Positions 8,822-18,470 are shown, counted from the first letter of the stretch. The stretch: DNA of 64,000 nucleotides from Bacteroidota bacterium (GCA_030147525.1 JASBVF010000002.1:1-64000); one strand, 5' to 3'. The notes: generated by a model not told the origin, from the sequence alone. Numbers and translations are program-made.

Positions 8822-10326
8822 TGAAAATCGCAAACCAACATATCATCCATTCCATCCTGTTGCTGCTCGCAATAGCGGTATTTAGTTGTAAAAAGGACGA
8901 CCCGAAGCCCATCAATCCGGGCGGTGGTGGCGGCACGCCAAAGGACTCGACCACCCTCGGCGATGGCCCGGTGGATTTTTCAAAATTCAAGGACACCTAC
9001 GGCGATTTGGCTTCGCCAAGTATGACCTCGAAATGGGCGCACTACAATGTCCACGACCCCGCCTACCTGGTGGAAAATGACTTCACCTGGTGCTACAACA
9101 CCGACGTTGCCTTTGGCCACGACATCCGGCCTGGCATCCAAATCCGGCGTAGCAAAAACCTCGTGGAATGGGAGTTCGTGGGCTGGGCCTTCCCGGTGCT
9201 ACCCTCGAAGGGAGCGAATTTCATCCGGCAAAATGGCGGTGAGCCGTTCAACTCGCTCTGGGCGCCGTACATCATGAAAGTGGGGGCGGAGTACCGGCTG
9301 TACTACTCGCTGTCCTCCCCTACCCCCCGGCTCAGCGTGATTGGTTTGGCTACCTCCAACACGCCAAAAGGGCCTTTCATCGAAAAAGGGCTGGTCGTCA
9401 CCTCGCTGGCCAATGGCACCACCCAGACCAACGCCATTGACCCGACCGTGGCAGTCGGACCCGACGGCTCGCACTGGATGTACTACGGTTCGGCCTGGGA
9501 CGGCATCTACAAATTGCAGCTCGACCCCGCCACTGGTTTGGCCAAACTGAACAACGACAAAGGCGTGCGGGTGGCGCAGCGGGCCTTCACCGGCGGCACC
9601 GTTAACGGCAACATCGAAGGCCCCGAAATCATCTACAACCCCGAGTTTCAAAAATATTACCTGTTCATCGCCTACGACTGGCTGCAAACCAAGTACAACG
9701 TGCGGGTGGGCCGGTCGGACAATCCCAACGGCCCATTTTACGACATCCTCGGCAACAACATGAACGAGGAAAAGGACGACCAGCCCATGATTTTAGCGCC
9801 GTACCGCTTCCAGGGCCACGGCGGCTGGCAGGGCGTGTCGCACCCCGGTGTTTTTGAAAAAAATGGCACCTACTACATCGGCCACCAGGGGCGGCCAGCG
9901 GTCAACAGCTTTTACATGGTGATGCACACCCGCCAACTGTTTTGGACGGAAGACGGTTGGCCGTTGGTGAGCAGCCAGCGCTTTGCCACCGAGGATGAAA
10001 CGCCTGTGGAGGAGTCGGAACTGGTGGGCAATTGGGAGCAAATCACCTTCACCTACCAGGTCGTTCCCGGCTACGCCGACGAGCAGACCTTCCCCGGTTT
10101 CAGCGACTCGGAAAACATCACGCTGGAGCAGGGCGGCACGGTGAGTGGTGCAATGACGGGCACTTGGACATACCATAGCCCTTGGCTTACCATCAGTTAC
10201 GCCAACGGAACGAACGCAAAACTGCGGGTGGAACGTGGCCGTGATTGGGAAAACGAAGTAGCAAGCACCATTCTGTTCACGGGGCTGAATGACCAGCACG
10301 TGGCGGTGTGGGGGAAGAAAAAGTAA
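8821..10326 (+). CDS. GH43 arabinan endo-1,5-alpha-L-arabinanase-like lipoprotein
   Basis: Probably cleaves the alpha-1,5-arabinan backbone at the cell surface. The signal ends VFSC (Cys23), followed by an Asp/Pro/Gly-rich tether (about residues 24-50) typical of surface lipoproteins. GH43 catalytic positions are Asp79 (NVHDPAYL), Asp207 (NAIDPTV) and Glu266 (NIEGPEI). The stretch HPGVFEKNGTYYIGHQGRP is characteristic of arabinanase-like GH43 members. A C-terminal extension of about 110 residues (from LVGNWEQITF) looks like a small beta domain. It is coupled to the preceding GH43 gene by a TAATG overlap. Confidence 0.9.
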   Translation: MKIANQHIIHSILLLLAIAVFSCKKDDPKPINPGGGGGTPKDSTTLGDGPVDFSKFKDTYGDLASPSMTSKWAHYNVHDPAYLVENDFTWCYNTDVAFGHDIRPGIQIRRSKNLVEWEFVGWAFPVLPSKGANFIRQNGGEPFNSLWAPYIMKVGAEYRLYYSLSSPTPRLSVIGLATSNTPKGPFIEKGLVVTSLANGTTQTNAIDPTVAVGPDGSHWMYYGSAWDGIYKLQLDPATGLAKLNNDKGVRVAQRAFTGGTVNGNIEGPEIIYNPEFQKYYLFIAYDWLQTKYNVRVGRSDNPNGPFYDILGNNMNEEKDDQPMILAPYRFQGHGGWQGVSHPGVFEKNGTYYIGHQGRPAVNSFYMVMHTRQLFWTEDGWPLVSSQRFATEDETPVEESELVGNWEQITFTYQVVPGYADEQTFPGFSDSENITLEQGGTVSGAMTGTWTYHSPWLTISYANGTNAKLRVERGRDWENEVASTILFTGLNDQHVAVWGKKK

Positions 10327-10344
10327 AGTCTGGTTGTGACATAG

Positions 10345-10516
10345 ATTGGGGATTTTGATTTAAGATTTCAGATAGACGATTTTAGATTTCAGATTTTTCC
10401 GAGACAGATTTTTGAATGGAGATTGCCATATTTTCGATTCGACTACGGCATTAAGTAATTCACAAATCGTCAATCCAAATCTTAAATCTGAAATCGTCTA
10501 TTTTAAATCTTAAATC
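10345..10516. repeat. AAATCTTAAATCTGAAATC repeat as an inverted pair
   Basis: TTAAGATTTCAGAT-type units at about 10358-10398 are answered by AAATCTTAAATCTGAAATC-type units at about 10476-10516. This allows a long stem across the gap before the third GH43 gene. The same units reappear at 11843-11882, and a related tandem sits inside the first gene of the window. Confidence 0.6.
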
Positions 10517-10551
10517 AAAATGCATTCAAAAGAATCGTGTAAATCAAAAGT

Positions 10552-11532
10552 ATGTACCGCATCCTGTCCATATTCATTTTAGCCGCCACACTCCAAGCCC
10601 AGGCGCAAACCTCCGACATCCGGGTACACGACCCCGTTGCCATCAAACAGGGCAACGTGTACCACCTGTTCTGCACGGGCAGGGGCATCGGTCATTTCAC
10701 CTCCACTGATTTGGATAATTGGGAGCAGGCCGACCCAGTTTTCCCAGAAAAACCAACGTGGACGGACGCCGTCGTACCGGATTTCAGAAACCACATCTGG
10801 GCGCCGGACGTGCTGTTTCACAATGGCCAATACTACCTCTATTATTCAGTTTCTGCCTTCGGAAAAAACACCTCGGCCATTGGCGTAGCCACCAACAAAA
10901 CGCTCGACCCCAAGGACAAAAATTTCAAATGGACCGACCATGGCATCGTCATCCAGTCGCACCCCAACCGGGACCTCTGGAATGCCATTGACCCCAACAT
11001 CGTTTTCGATGAAAAAGGCACAGCGTGGATGACCTTCGGCTCATTTTGGGACGGAATGAAACTGGTCAAACTCGACCCCTCGCTGCTGAAAATCGCTGAG
11101 CCGCAGGAGTGGCACACCGTCGCCCGCCGGGAGCGCAGCTTCCAACTTGCCGATAAAAACCCCGGCGATGCGGCCATCGAAGCGCCTTTTATTTTCAAGA
11201 AAAACGGCTGGTACTACCTGTTCGTCTCCTGGGATTACTGCTGCCGGGGCGTCGAAAGCACCTACAAGGTCGTGGTCGGCCGCTCGAAGACGGTTGAAGG
11301 CCCATATTTCGATATGGAAGGACAGAACCTGTTTTACGGCGGCGGCTCGTTGGTCATCAAAGGAAACAAGGACTGGAACGGCGTCGGCCATTGCAGCGCC
11401 TATACTTTCGATGGGAAGGACTACCTGTTTTTTCATGCTTACGATGCGAATGATGAGGGGAAGTCGAAGCTGAAAATAAAGGCGATTGGCTGGACGGGGG
11501 ATGGGTGGCCGACCGTTGAGCCGATGAAGTGA
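10552..11532 (+). CDS. GH43 arabinan endo-1,5-alpha-L-arabinosidase, secreted
   Basis: Compact single-domain GH43 arabinanase, 326 residues with signal peptide (MYRILSIFILAATLQAQA). The triad is visible: Asp27 (RVHDPVA), Asp147 (NAIDPNI) and Glu210 (AIEAPFI). The motifs HIWAPDV, WMTFGSFWDG and CCRGVESTY are typical of endo-arabinanases, where the conserved GS(F/Y)W..G block lines the active site. With the neighbouring GH43 and GH51 enzymes it would convert arabinan to oligosaccharides and then arabinose. It is separated from neighbours by repeat-filled gaps on both sides, so it may have its own transcript ends. Confidence 0.92.
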   Translation: MYRILSIFILAATLQAQAQTSDIRVHDPVAIKQGNVYHLFCTGRGIGHFTSTDLDNWEQADPVFPEKPTWTDAVVPDFRNHIWAPDVLFHNGQYYLYYSVSAFGKNTSAIGVATNKTLDPKDKNFKWTDHGIVIQSHPNRDLWNAIDPNIVFDEKGTAWMTFGSFWDGMKLVKLDPSLLKIAEPQEWHTVARRERSFQLADKNPGDAAIEAPFIFKKNGWYYLFVSWDYCCRGVESTYKVVVGRSKTVEGPYFDMEGQNLFYGGGSLVIKGNKDWNGVGHCSAYTFDGKDYLFFHAYDANDEGKSKLKIKAIGWTGDGWPTVEPMK

Positions 11533-11538
11533 GGTGAT

Positions 11539-11670
11539 GCAGCCCCTGACCCCTAAAGGGGGACCTAAAACAATCATTCGAAGCTTAATTCGACAGAAGA
11601 ATTACGTGGCAATTTGAAAATATTGAAGTTCCGATGACTGTGCGTCCGTGGGTTCCCCTTCAGGAGGCAG
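11539..11670. repeat. MITE-like repeat, copy 3 (degenerate right end)
   Basis: Left end GCAGCCCCTGACCCC and interior match copies 1 and 2. The right terminal repeat is degraded (CCCCTTCAGGAGGCAG). Confidence 0.75.
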
Positions 11671-11682
11671 AGACAACTGTGA

Positions 11683-11826
11683 CGCAGCCCCTGACCCCTA
11701 AAGGGGGACCTAAAACATTCATTCTCAGCTTAATTCAAAAGTGAATTGCTGATTGGGTTTGAAAAAAAAATTTTTGAAGTTCCGATGACTGTGCGTCCGT
11801 GGGTTCCCCTTTAGGGGTCAGGGGCT
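11683..11826. repeat. MITE-like repeat, copy 4
   Basis: Full-length copy in the same orientation as the other three, 12 bp after copy 3. It is followed by AAATCTAAAATCTGATATC units to 11882. Together these account for the whole gap between the GH43 and GH127 genes. Confidence 0.8.
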
Positions 11827-11894
11827 GAGTCACGAGGGCAAAATCTAAAATCTGATATCGTCAATCTTATATCTTAAATCAAAACAACCTGATA

Positions 11895-13835
11895 ATGAGA
11901 TATTTAGCAATAAAAATCTTACTCTTCCTAACTGTCGGCAGCATAGCCCAGGCCCCTCCCCCCGGCGCCTACCCCATCACCCCCGTCAACATCCGCAACG
12001 TAAAAATGGCGGACAACCTCTGGCTGCCCATCATCAAAACCGTACAGGAAAAGACCATCGCCTATGCCCTCAAAAAATGCGAGGAGGAAGGCCGTCTGGA
12101 AAACTTCCTCATTGCCGGAGGTAAAATGAAAGGCGAAACACGGGGCCAGATGCCTTTCGACGACACCGACATTTACAAAATCATCGAGGGGGCGTCCAAC
12201 TCGCTCATCAGCACGCCGAACCCCGAACTGGAACAACTGCTCGACACGCTCATCGCCATCATCGCCATCGGGCAGGAGGCGGACGGCTACCTGACCACCT
12301 GGCGCACCATCAACCCGGCCAAACCGCCGGCGCCGTGGGTGCCCGTGGAGGAGGGCCAACGCTGGTCGGGACTCGGGGCCAGCCATGAATTGTACAATGC
12401 CGGGCACCTGTACGAAGCCGCCTACACCCACTACATCGCCACGGGCAAGCGTAATTTCCTCGACATCGCCCTGAAAAATGCGGATTTGCTGGTGAAAACC
12501 TTCGGCTGGGGCGAGGGTAAGGTGCAGAAAGTGCCCGGCCATCAAATTGTTGAAACCGGGCTGGTGAAACTCTACCACGCCACGGGCAAACGGGAGTACC
12601 TCGAATTGGCGAAATACTACCTCGACAACCGGGGCAATGCCAGCCACCACAAGCTTTACGGAGATTATTCACAGGATCACATCCCCGTCACGCAGCAAGC
12701 GGAAGCCGTGGGCCACGCCGTGCGGGCGGTGTACATGTACGCAGGCATGACCGACATTGCCGTGCTGGAAAACGATGCGGCCTACAACGCCGCCGTGCAG
12801 CAGCTGTGGCACAACATGGTGGAAAAGAAAATGTACCTCACCGGCGGCATCGGCGCCCGCCACGACGGGGAGGCTTTCGGTGAAAACTACGAACTGCCCA
12901 ACCTGACCTCCTACAGCGAAACCTGCGCCGCCATCGGCAGCGTCTATTGGAACCACCGCCTGCACAGCCAGACGGGCGACGTGAAATATTTCGACATCAT
13001 CGAGCGGACGCTCTACAACGGCCTCATCAGCGGCCTCTCGCTCGACGGCACCAACTTTTTTTACCCGAACGCCCTCGAAGCGGACGGCAAATACCAGTTC
13101 AACCGGGGCTTCTGCACCCGCCAGGGCTGGTTCGATTGCTCCTGCTGCCCGACGAACATGATTCGTTTCCTGCCCGCCATGCCGGGGCTGCTGTACTCAC
13201 ATTCCAACGATGTGATTTACGTCAACCTCTACGCTTCCAGCACGGCGAGCCTGGAGGTGGCAGGCACCAATTTTACCCTGAAACAAACCACGAACTACCC
13301 CTGGGACGGCAACATCAAGCTGGAAGTGCAGCCGGAAAAAGCGGCGGAGGCGACGCTGAAATTCCGCATCCCCTCGTGGGCGAGGAACGAGCCGCTGCCG
13401 GGCAAGCTTTACCACTACCGCCAGCTGTCTAAGGCCGTTCCGACCATTTCCGTGAATGGCAAAGCGGTGAAGGCGGACACCAGAGACGGTTATTTCACCG
13501 TAAAAAGAACCTGGAAAACGGGCGACGTCGTGGAGTTGAATTTTCCGATGAAAGTGCAAATGGTAGTCGCCGATGAAAAGCTGACCGACAACCTCGGCAA
13601 GGTGGCCCTGGAACGTGGCCCGCTGGTTTACGCCATCGAGGAGGTGGACAACAAGGCCAATTTTGACGCCATCAAGGTTTCACCGAAAGGCAAGTTCACG
13701 GTGAAAAATGAAAGTGACTTGCTGGGCGGCGTGGTCACGTTGAGCAACGATAAAATGAAGGCCATCCCCTACTACGCCTGGTCGAACCGGGGCGTGGGGA
13801 AGATGAAGGTTTGGATTCCGTTAGAAGTTAAATAG
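11895..13835 (+). CDS. GH127 beta-L-arabinofuranosidase (DUF1680 family)
   Basis: Removes beta-L-arabinofuranose, as found on hydroxyproline-rich plant glycoproteins and some pectic side chains. A signal peptide is followed by the (alpha/alpha)6 barrel. The Zn-site residues described for HypBA1 (Glu322, Cys340, Cys417, Cys418) have clear counterparts: Glu326 in GEAFGE, Cys344 in SETCAAIG, and Cys417/Cys418 in DCSCCPTN. Length (646) and the C-terminal beta domains fit the family. It widens the locus beyond alpha-linked arabinan. Confidence 0.92.
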   Translation: MRYLAIKILLFLTVGSIAQAPPPGAYPITPVNIRNVKMADNLWLPIIKTVQEKTIAYALKKCEEEGRLENFLIAGGKMKGETRGQMPFDDTDIYKIIEGASNSLISTPNPELEQLLDTLIAIIAIGQEADGYLTTWRTINPAKPPAPWVPVEEGQRWSGLGASHELYNAGHLYEAAYTHYIATGKRNFLDIALKNADLLVKTFGWGEGKVQKVPGHQIVETGLVKLYHATGKREYLELAKYYLDNRGNASHHKLYGDYSQDHIPVTQQAEAVGHAVRAVYMYAGMTDIAVLENDAAYNAAVQQLWHNMVEKKMYLTGGIGARHDGEAFGENYELPNLTSYSETCAAIGSVYWNHRLHSQTGDVKYFDIIERTLYNGLISGLSLDGTNFFYPNALEADGKYQFNRGFCTRQGWFDCSCCPTNMIRFLPAMPGLLYSHSNDVIYVNLYASSTASLEVAGTNFTLKQTTNYPWDGNIKLEVQPEKAAEATLKFRIPSWARNEPLPGKLYHYRQLSKAVPTISVNGKAVKADTRDGYFTVKRTWKTGDVVELNFPMKVQMVVADEKLTDNLGKVALERGPLVYAIEEVDNKANFDAIKVSPKGKFTVKNESDLLGGVVTLSNDKMKAIPYYAWSNRGVGKMKVWIPLEVK

Positions 13836-13844
13836 ACCAAAATT

Positions 13845-15980
13845 ATGTACCGCAAAAGTTTCATACTATTCTTTCTATGCTGGCTCACCTTGTGCCACGA
13901 GACCTTCCTCGTGGCGCAGGTGCCGCATTTTGAGGAAGTATCGGCGGAGCGGGGCATTGCGGATGTGGCGAGCATTACACACCTCTACGGCAACGGCGCT
14001 GCGGCAGCGGACTTTGACAACGACGGCGACATTGACTTCTACCTGACCACCGATGACGGTATTCCCGACCGGCTTTACGAAAATGACGGCACAGGGCATT
14101 TCACGGATGTTGCACAGCAAAAAGGCATTTTACAAACGAAAAATAACCGGGCAGCGCTCTGGTTCGACTACGACGGCGACGGGCGGCTCGACCTCGTGGT
14201 GGCAGGTGAAAACTGCATCAATTTGAGCTGCGCAAACCCGGTGCGGCTGGCGCTTTACAGGCAATTGGAGGATGGCAATTTTGTTGAAACGACCACCGAA
14301 GCCGGGCTGGTTTTGGGCAATGCCTTCGACCATGTGCCATTCTACGCCATCGGCGGTTTTGCCGCAGGCGACCTGAACGGCGACGGGCAACTCGACCTGC
14401 TGTTCATGGTCTGGGGCGGTGGCATCAAGTTGTTTCAAAACAACGGCAACCCCACGGGGGCAGGCTTTAGTTTTACCGATAAAACCGAAGCGGCGGGCCT
14501 GACGCTGGAGCATAAAACGCCCTGGCAGGCCATGCTCCACGATTTCAACGGTGACGGGTGGCTGGACATCTACTGCAACGTGGATTTTGCCCCGAACAAA
14601 CTTTGGATAAACAAGGGCGCTTCCGCCGCCGGGGATTGGAGGGGTTTTGAGGATAAAACGGCTGACTACGGCCTCGGCAACGCCTTTAACGAAATGGGCA
14701 TGACCATGGCCGACTCCGACAACGACGGCGACCTCGACATTTACATCACGAATATCACCCGCAACTACCAGGGGCAGGACCAGTACAATCTCCTCTACGA
14801 GCAGCGGCTGGTGAACGGGCAAATCAAATTCAAGGAAACTGCCCGTGGCCAGGGCGTCAGCCAAAGCGGCTGGGACTGGGGCACCACCTTCGCCGACATC
14901 AACAACGACGGGTTCCAGGATTTGATGACGACCAACGGCCTCATCAACTACCTCTGGCCCGCCGACTCGTCGCACCTCTGGTTGAACACCAAGGCTGGGT
15001 TCGTGGACGTGTCAGACCAGTGCGGCTTCAACGACAAACTCAACGCCACCACCGTGCTCGCCTTCGACATGGACGGCGACGGCGACCAGGACATTTTGCA
15101 GACGCTCAAGTTCAGCCAATTTTCGCACCGGCCCCTGCGCCTGCTGGACAATCAGTTGGAAAATGCGCACAATCCCGGCAATTTCATCAACTTACGCCCC
15201 CGAATGAACGGCCCCAACCACTTCGCCATCGGCAGCGTGGTGACGGTCGTTGCGGACGGCCTCGTTTCGTCCCGGTTGCTCAGCGCCGGGTGCAGTTTTT
15301 ACGGCCAGGAGCCTGCCGAGGCGTTTTTTGGCCTGGGAAAACGGGACACCGTGCAGGAAGTGATGGTGAAATGGCCAAACGGCGAGGTCTCCATTTACCC
15401 CAATCCGACCATCAATCAAACCACTATCCTAACTTACGATTTCATCCGTCCGCCCACGAACCTGACAGCCAGCATCGAGGACGGGCAGGCCAAACTTACC
15501 TGGCAGGACAATTCCGCCGATGAAACCGCCTTCGTGTTGTACAAGTCCGGCACACCGGATTTTGCCGAAGGCGAAACCATTTATTTAAGTGAAAACACCA
15601 CCCGGTACACAGACGCCGTGGTGCCGGACAACATGCCGGTTTACTACCGGGTCAGGGCGTTCAGGCCGGCGGTTTTTTCAGAAAACAGCAATACCGCAAG
15701 GATACAGCCGGGCGGTGGGACGGAGGCGCAGGCAAGACTGAATTCCGTCCAGCCCAACCCGGTTGCAAACGATATTTTGAGCATACACAGCTATGCCGCC
15801 TACGAAGGCCCCATCCAGTTCCGCCTGTACGACGTTTCGGGCAGCCTGGTTTGGTCGGCTGAAACCGCCAAGTTCACGCCTTTTGCGAAGTACGATTTCA
15901 CGGTGCACCTGCCCGGCGGGATGTACTTGCTTTTGGTGAAAATGGGCGGGGAGGAGGAGTGGCATAAAGTGGTGAAATAG
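13845..15980 (+). CDS. FG-GAP/ASPIC protein with FnIII-like module and T9SS sorting domain
   Basis: Secreted surface or released protein with no assigned enzyme activity. After a signal peptide come Ca-binding FG-GAP repeats (DFDNDGDIDFYL, DLNGDGQLD, DFNGDGWLD, DSDNDGDLD, DINNDGFQD, DMDGDGDQD) over about residues 35-430. An ASPIC/UnbV-like segment (about 440-520; FGLGKRD, VKWPNGE), an FnIII-like module (PPTNLTASIEDGQAKLTW, about 530-615) and a T9SS type A tail (NSVQPNPVANDIL to KVVK) follow. It begins 9 bp after the GH127 gene, so they probably share a transcript. Unlike the first FG-GAP gene, it carries no palindrome inserts. Confidence 0.88.
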   Translation: MYRKSFILFFLCWLTLCHETFLVAQVPHFEEVSAERGIADVASITHLYGNGAAAADFDNDGDIDFYLTTDDGIPDRLYENDGTGHFTDVAQQKGILQTKNNRAALWFDYDGDGRLDLVVAGENCINLSCANPVRLALYRQLEDGNFVETTTEAGLVLGNAFDHVPFYAIGGFAAGDLNGDGQLDLLFMVWGGGIKLFQNNGNPTGAGFSFTDKTEAAGLTLEHKTPWQAMLHDFNGDGWLDIYCNVDFAPNKLWINKGASAAGDWRGFEDKTADYGLGNAFNEMGMTMADSDNDGDLDIYITNITRNYQGQDQYNLLYEQRLVNGQIKFKETARGQGVSQSGWDWGTTFADINNDGFQDLMTTNGLINYLWPADSSHLWLNTKAGFVDVSDQCGFNDKLNATTVLAFDMDGDGDQDILQTLKFSQFSHRPLRLLDNQLENAHNPGNFINLRPRMNGPNHFAIGSVVTVVADGLVSSRLLSAGCSFYGQEPAEAFFGLGKRDTVQEVMVKWPNGEVSIYPNPTINQTTILTYDFIRPPTNLTASIEDGQAKLTWQDNSADETAFVLYKSGTPDFAEGETIYLSENTTRYTDAVVPDNMPVYYRVRAFRPAVFSENSNTARIQPGGGTEAQARLNSVQPNPVANDILSIHSYAAYEGPIQFRLYDVSGSLVWSAETAKFTPFAKYDFTVHLPGGMYLLLVKMGGEEEWHKVVK

Positions 15981-16014
15981 GGCTACTACTATGCTGGAGG
16001 ATTAATTAACTTTT

Positions 16015-17673
16015 ATGAAAAATTACGTCATCGGTTTAGACTACGGCACCGACTCCGTGCGGGCCGTTTTGATTGACGCCGGCAACGGCGCAGAACTCGC
16101 TTCCAGCGTGCATTGGTACGCCCGTTGGAAGGAGGGGAAATATTGCAACCCGGCCATCAACCAGTTCCGGCAGCACCCGCTCGACCATATCGAGGGGCTG
16201 GAAAACACCATCAAGGCGGTGGTGCAGGAGTCTGGCGTGGCGCCCGAATCGGTGCGTGGCATCTGCGTGGACACGACGGGCAGTTCCCCCATTGCGGTAG
16301 CGAAAGACGGCACGCCGCTGTGCATGGTGCCGGGTTTCGAGGAAAACCCCAACGCCATGATGGTACTCTGGAAAGACCACACGGCCATTGCGGAAGCGGA
16401 AGAAATCAACACGCTGGCGAGAAGCTGGGGCGGCGAGGATTTCACGAAATATGAGGGCGGCATCTACTCCTCCGAGTGGTTTTGGGCGAAAATCCTGCAC
16501 GTCATCCGAGCGGATGAGGCCGTGCGGAACGGGGCGCACTCATGGGTGGAGCATTGCGATTTGATGACCAATATTTTGATTGGCAACAACGACATTGACA
16601 CGCTGAAACGCAGTCGCTGCGCTGCCGGACACAAGGCCATGTGGCACGAGGATTGGGACGGGTTGCCGCCAACTTCCTTTTTGGAAAAACTGCACCCGCA
16701 CCTCGCAGAACTGCGTGGTCGCCTTTACCGTGACACTTACACTTCCGAATTAGCTGCCGGAAATCTCAGCGCCGAATGGGCGGAAAAACTCGGCCTGACC
16801 ACCAACACGGTCATTGCCGTAGGCACCTTCGATGCCCATGCCGGTGCCGTTGGAGTGAGTGTGGAGGAGCACAGCCTCGTGCGGGTAATGGGCACCTCCA
16901 CCTGCGACATGATGGTGGCCCCGAAGGAGGTCATCGGCGGCAACACCGTCCGTGGCATCTGCGGGCAGGTGGACGGCTCCATCATTCCGGGGATGGTTGG
17001 GCTGGAGGCCGGACAGTCTGCTTTCGGCGATGTGCTGGCCTGGTTTAAGGACGTGCTGATGTGGCCGGCAAACAACCTGTTGCAAAGCAGCCAAAGTATT
17101 TCAGCGGAGCAAAAACAAAAACTGGCCGCTGAGTTTGACCAAAATCTGCTTCGCAAACTGACGGAAGCAGCCGAGGCCATCCCCCTCACCGAGAGCCTGC
17201 CCACCGCCCTCGACTGGATTAACGGTCGCCGCACCCCCGACGCCAACCAGGCGTTGAAAAGCGCCATTTCCGGCCTGTCGTTGGGTACCAAAGCGCCGCA
17301 TCTTTTCAAGGCGTTGGTACATTCGATTTGTTTTGGTTCCAAAAAAATCGTGGACCGCTTCGAGGACGAAGGCGTGAAAATCAAGAAGGTCGTCGGCATC
17401 GGCGGGGTGGCCCGCAAGTCGCCGTACATCATGCAAACCCTTGCCAACGTGCTGAACCGGCCCATCGTGGTGGCGGCCTCCGACCAGGCGCCGGCTTTGG
17501 GCGCAGCGATTTATGCCGCTACGGCGGCGGGGCTGTACGGCAGTGTTCTGGAGGCAAGCCAGCACCTGGCCAGCGAGTTCGAAGCGGAATACTATCCGCA
17601 AGCGGAGCAGGTGGCGGTTTTTGAGAAATTGATGGGGAGGTATGAGGAGTTAGCAAAGTTTATGGAAGGTTGA
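16015..17673 (+). CDS. araB: L-ribulokinase
   Basis: FGGY-family kinase that phosphorylates L-ribulose to L-ribulose-5-phosphate in the cytoplasm. The N-terminal phosphate-binding motif is GLDYGTDSVRAVL, and a second ATPase segment contains VVGIGGVARKSPYIMQ. The ribulokinase-type CVDTTGSSP and GTSTCDMM blocks are present, and 552 residues is the usual length. The TGA stop lies inside the first unit of the hairpin repeat that separates it from araD. A GGAGG about 17 nt upstream of the ATG is too far to act as a normal ribosome-binding site. Confidence 0.95.
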   Translation: MKNYVIGLDYGTDSVRAVLIDAGNGAELASSVHWYARWKEGKYCNPAINQFRQHPLDHIEGLENTIKAVVQESGVAPESVRGICVDTTGSSPIAVAKDGTPLCMVPGFEENPNAMMVLWKDHTAIAEAEEINTLARSWGGEDFTKYEGGIYSSEWFWAKILHVIRADEAVRNGAHSWVEHCDLMTNILIGNNDIDTLKRSRCAAGHKAMWHEDWDGLPPTSFLEKLHPHLAELRGRLYRDTYTSELAAGNLSAEWAEKLGLTTNTVIAVGTFDAHAGAVGVSVEEHSLVRVMGTSTCDMMVAPKEVIGGNTVRGICGQVDGSIIPGMVGLEAGQSAFGDVLAWFKDVLMWPANNLLQSSQSISAEQKQKLAAEFDQNLLRKLTEAAEAIPLTESLPTALDWINGRRTPDANQALKSAISGLSLGTKAPHLFKALVHSICFGSKKIVDRFEDEGVKIKKVVGIGGVARKSPYIMQTLANVLNRPIVVAASDQAPALGAAIYAATAAGLYGSVLEASQHLASEFEAEYYPQAEQVAVFEKLMGRYEELAKFMEG

Positions 17674-17762
17674 TAAGGGTTTATAAGGGTTGATGAGGTT
17701 GATTGCTCGAATTGCGCAGACCCTCATCAACCCTTATCAACCCTCATCAACCCTTATCAACC
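17668..17762. repeat. short-tandem-repeat hairpin between araB and araD
   Basis: Tandem GGTTGATAAGG-like units (17668-17705) are followed by their complement, CCTTATCAACC-like units (17716-17762). This gives a long imperfect stem whose loop contains GATTGCTCG and GCAGACCC. The araB stop codon lies in the first unit. A second copy with the same loop motifs lies after araA. Confidence 0.85.
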
Positions 17763-17766
17763 AAAA

Positions 17767-18462
17767 ATGAAATATAACGACCTAAAACAACAATGCTACG
17801 AGGCCAACATGGAGTTGAACGCCCTGAACCTCGTCATTTACACTTTCGGCAACGTGAGTGCCGTAGACCGGGCAGCGGGCGTGTTTGCCATCAAGCCGAG
17901 CGGGGTGCCTTACGAGATTTTGAAGCCGGAGGACATCGTGATTCTGGACTTTGAAAACAACATCATTGAGGGTGCAAAACGGCCATCTTCCGATACGAAG
18001 ACCCATGCCTGGCTGTACAAAAACTGGGAAAAAATAGGTGGCATCGCCCACACCCACGCCAAGTTTTCGGTGGCCTGGGCGCAGGCGCAGCGGGACATCC
18101 CCATCTTCGGGACGACCCACGCCGACCACCTGACTGCCGACATTCCCTGCGCAGAACCGATGCGGGACGACCTCATTGAAGGTAACTACGAGCACAACAC
18201 GGGCATCCAAATCACGGACTGCTTCCGGGAGCGGGGGCTCGACTACGAGGAGGTGCCAATGGTGCTGATTGGCAACCACGGGCCGTTCACCTGGGGCAAG
18301 GACGCCGCCAAGGCGGTGTACCACAGCAAGGTGCTGGAAGCGGTGGCCGAGATGGCATATCTGACTTTGCAAATCAATCCCCAAGCGCCGAGGCTGAAGG
18401 ATTCTTTGATAAAAAAACATTACGAACGTAAGCACGGAAAAAACGCCTATTACGGACAGTAG
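17767..18462 (+). CDS. araD: L-ribulose-5-phosphate 4-epimerase
   Basis: Class II aldolase-fold enzyme converting L-ribulose-5-P to D-xylulose-5-P. At 231 residues it has the standard size. Visible motifs include the phosphate-binding GNVSAVD and KPSGVPYE, the metal-binding AHTHAKFS, ATP-independent epimerase landmarks TTHADHL and IPCAEPM, and GNHGPFTWG. It lies between araB and araA in the order araB-araD-araA and is framed by two different hairpin repeats. Confidence 0.95.
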   Translation: MKYNDLKQQCYEANMELNALNLVIYTFGNVSAVDRAAGVFAIKPSGVPYEILKPEDIVILDFENNIIEGAKRPSSDTKTHAWLYKNWEKIGGIAHTHAKFSVAWAQAQRDIPIFGTTHADHLTADIPCAEPMRDDLIEGNYEHNTGIQITDCFRERGLDYEEVPMVLIGNHGPFTWGKDAAKAVYHSKVLEAVAEMAYLTLQINPQAPRLKDSLIKKHYERKHGKNAYYGQ

Positions 18463-18470
18463 CTTCGAAG

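Noticed and set aside
14130-14975. 281-codon antisense frame in the second FG-GAP gene
   Set aside because: Produced by the repeated GAC/GGC codons of the Asp-Gly repeats read on the opposite strand; not a protein-like composition.
15995-15999. GGAGG as ribosome-binding site of araB
   Set aside because: About 15-17 nt from the ATG, too far for normal use, and other genes here lack such sites.
17668-17762. CRISPR-like array
   Set aside because: Units are only 7-11 bp with no unique spacers, and the second half is the reverse complement of the first; no cas gene is nearby.
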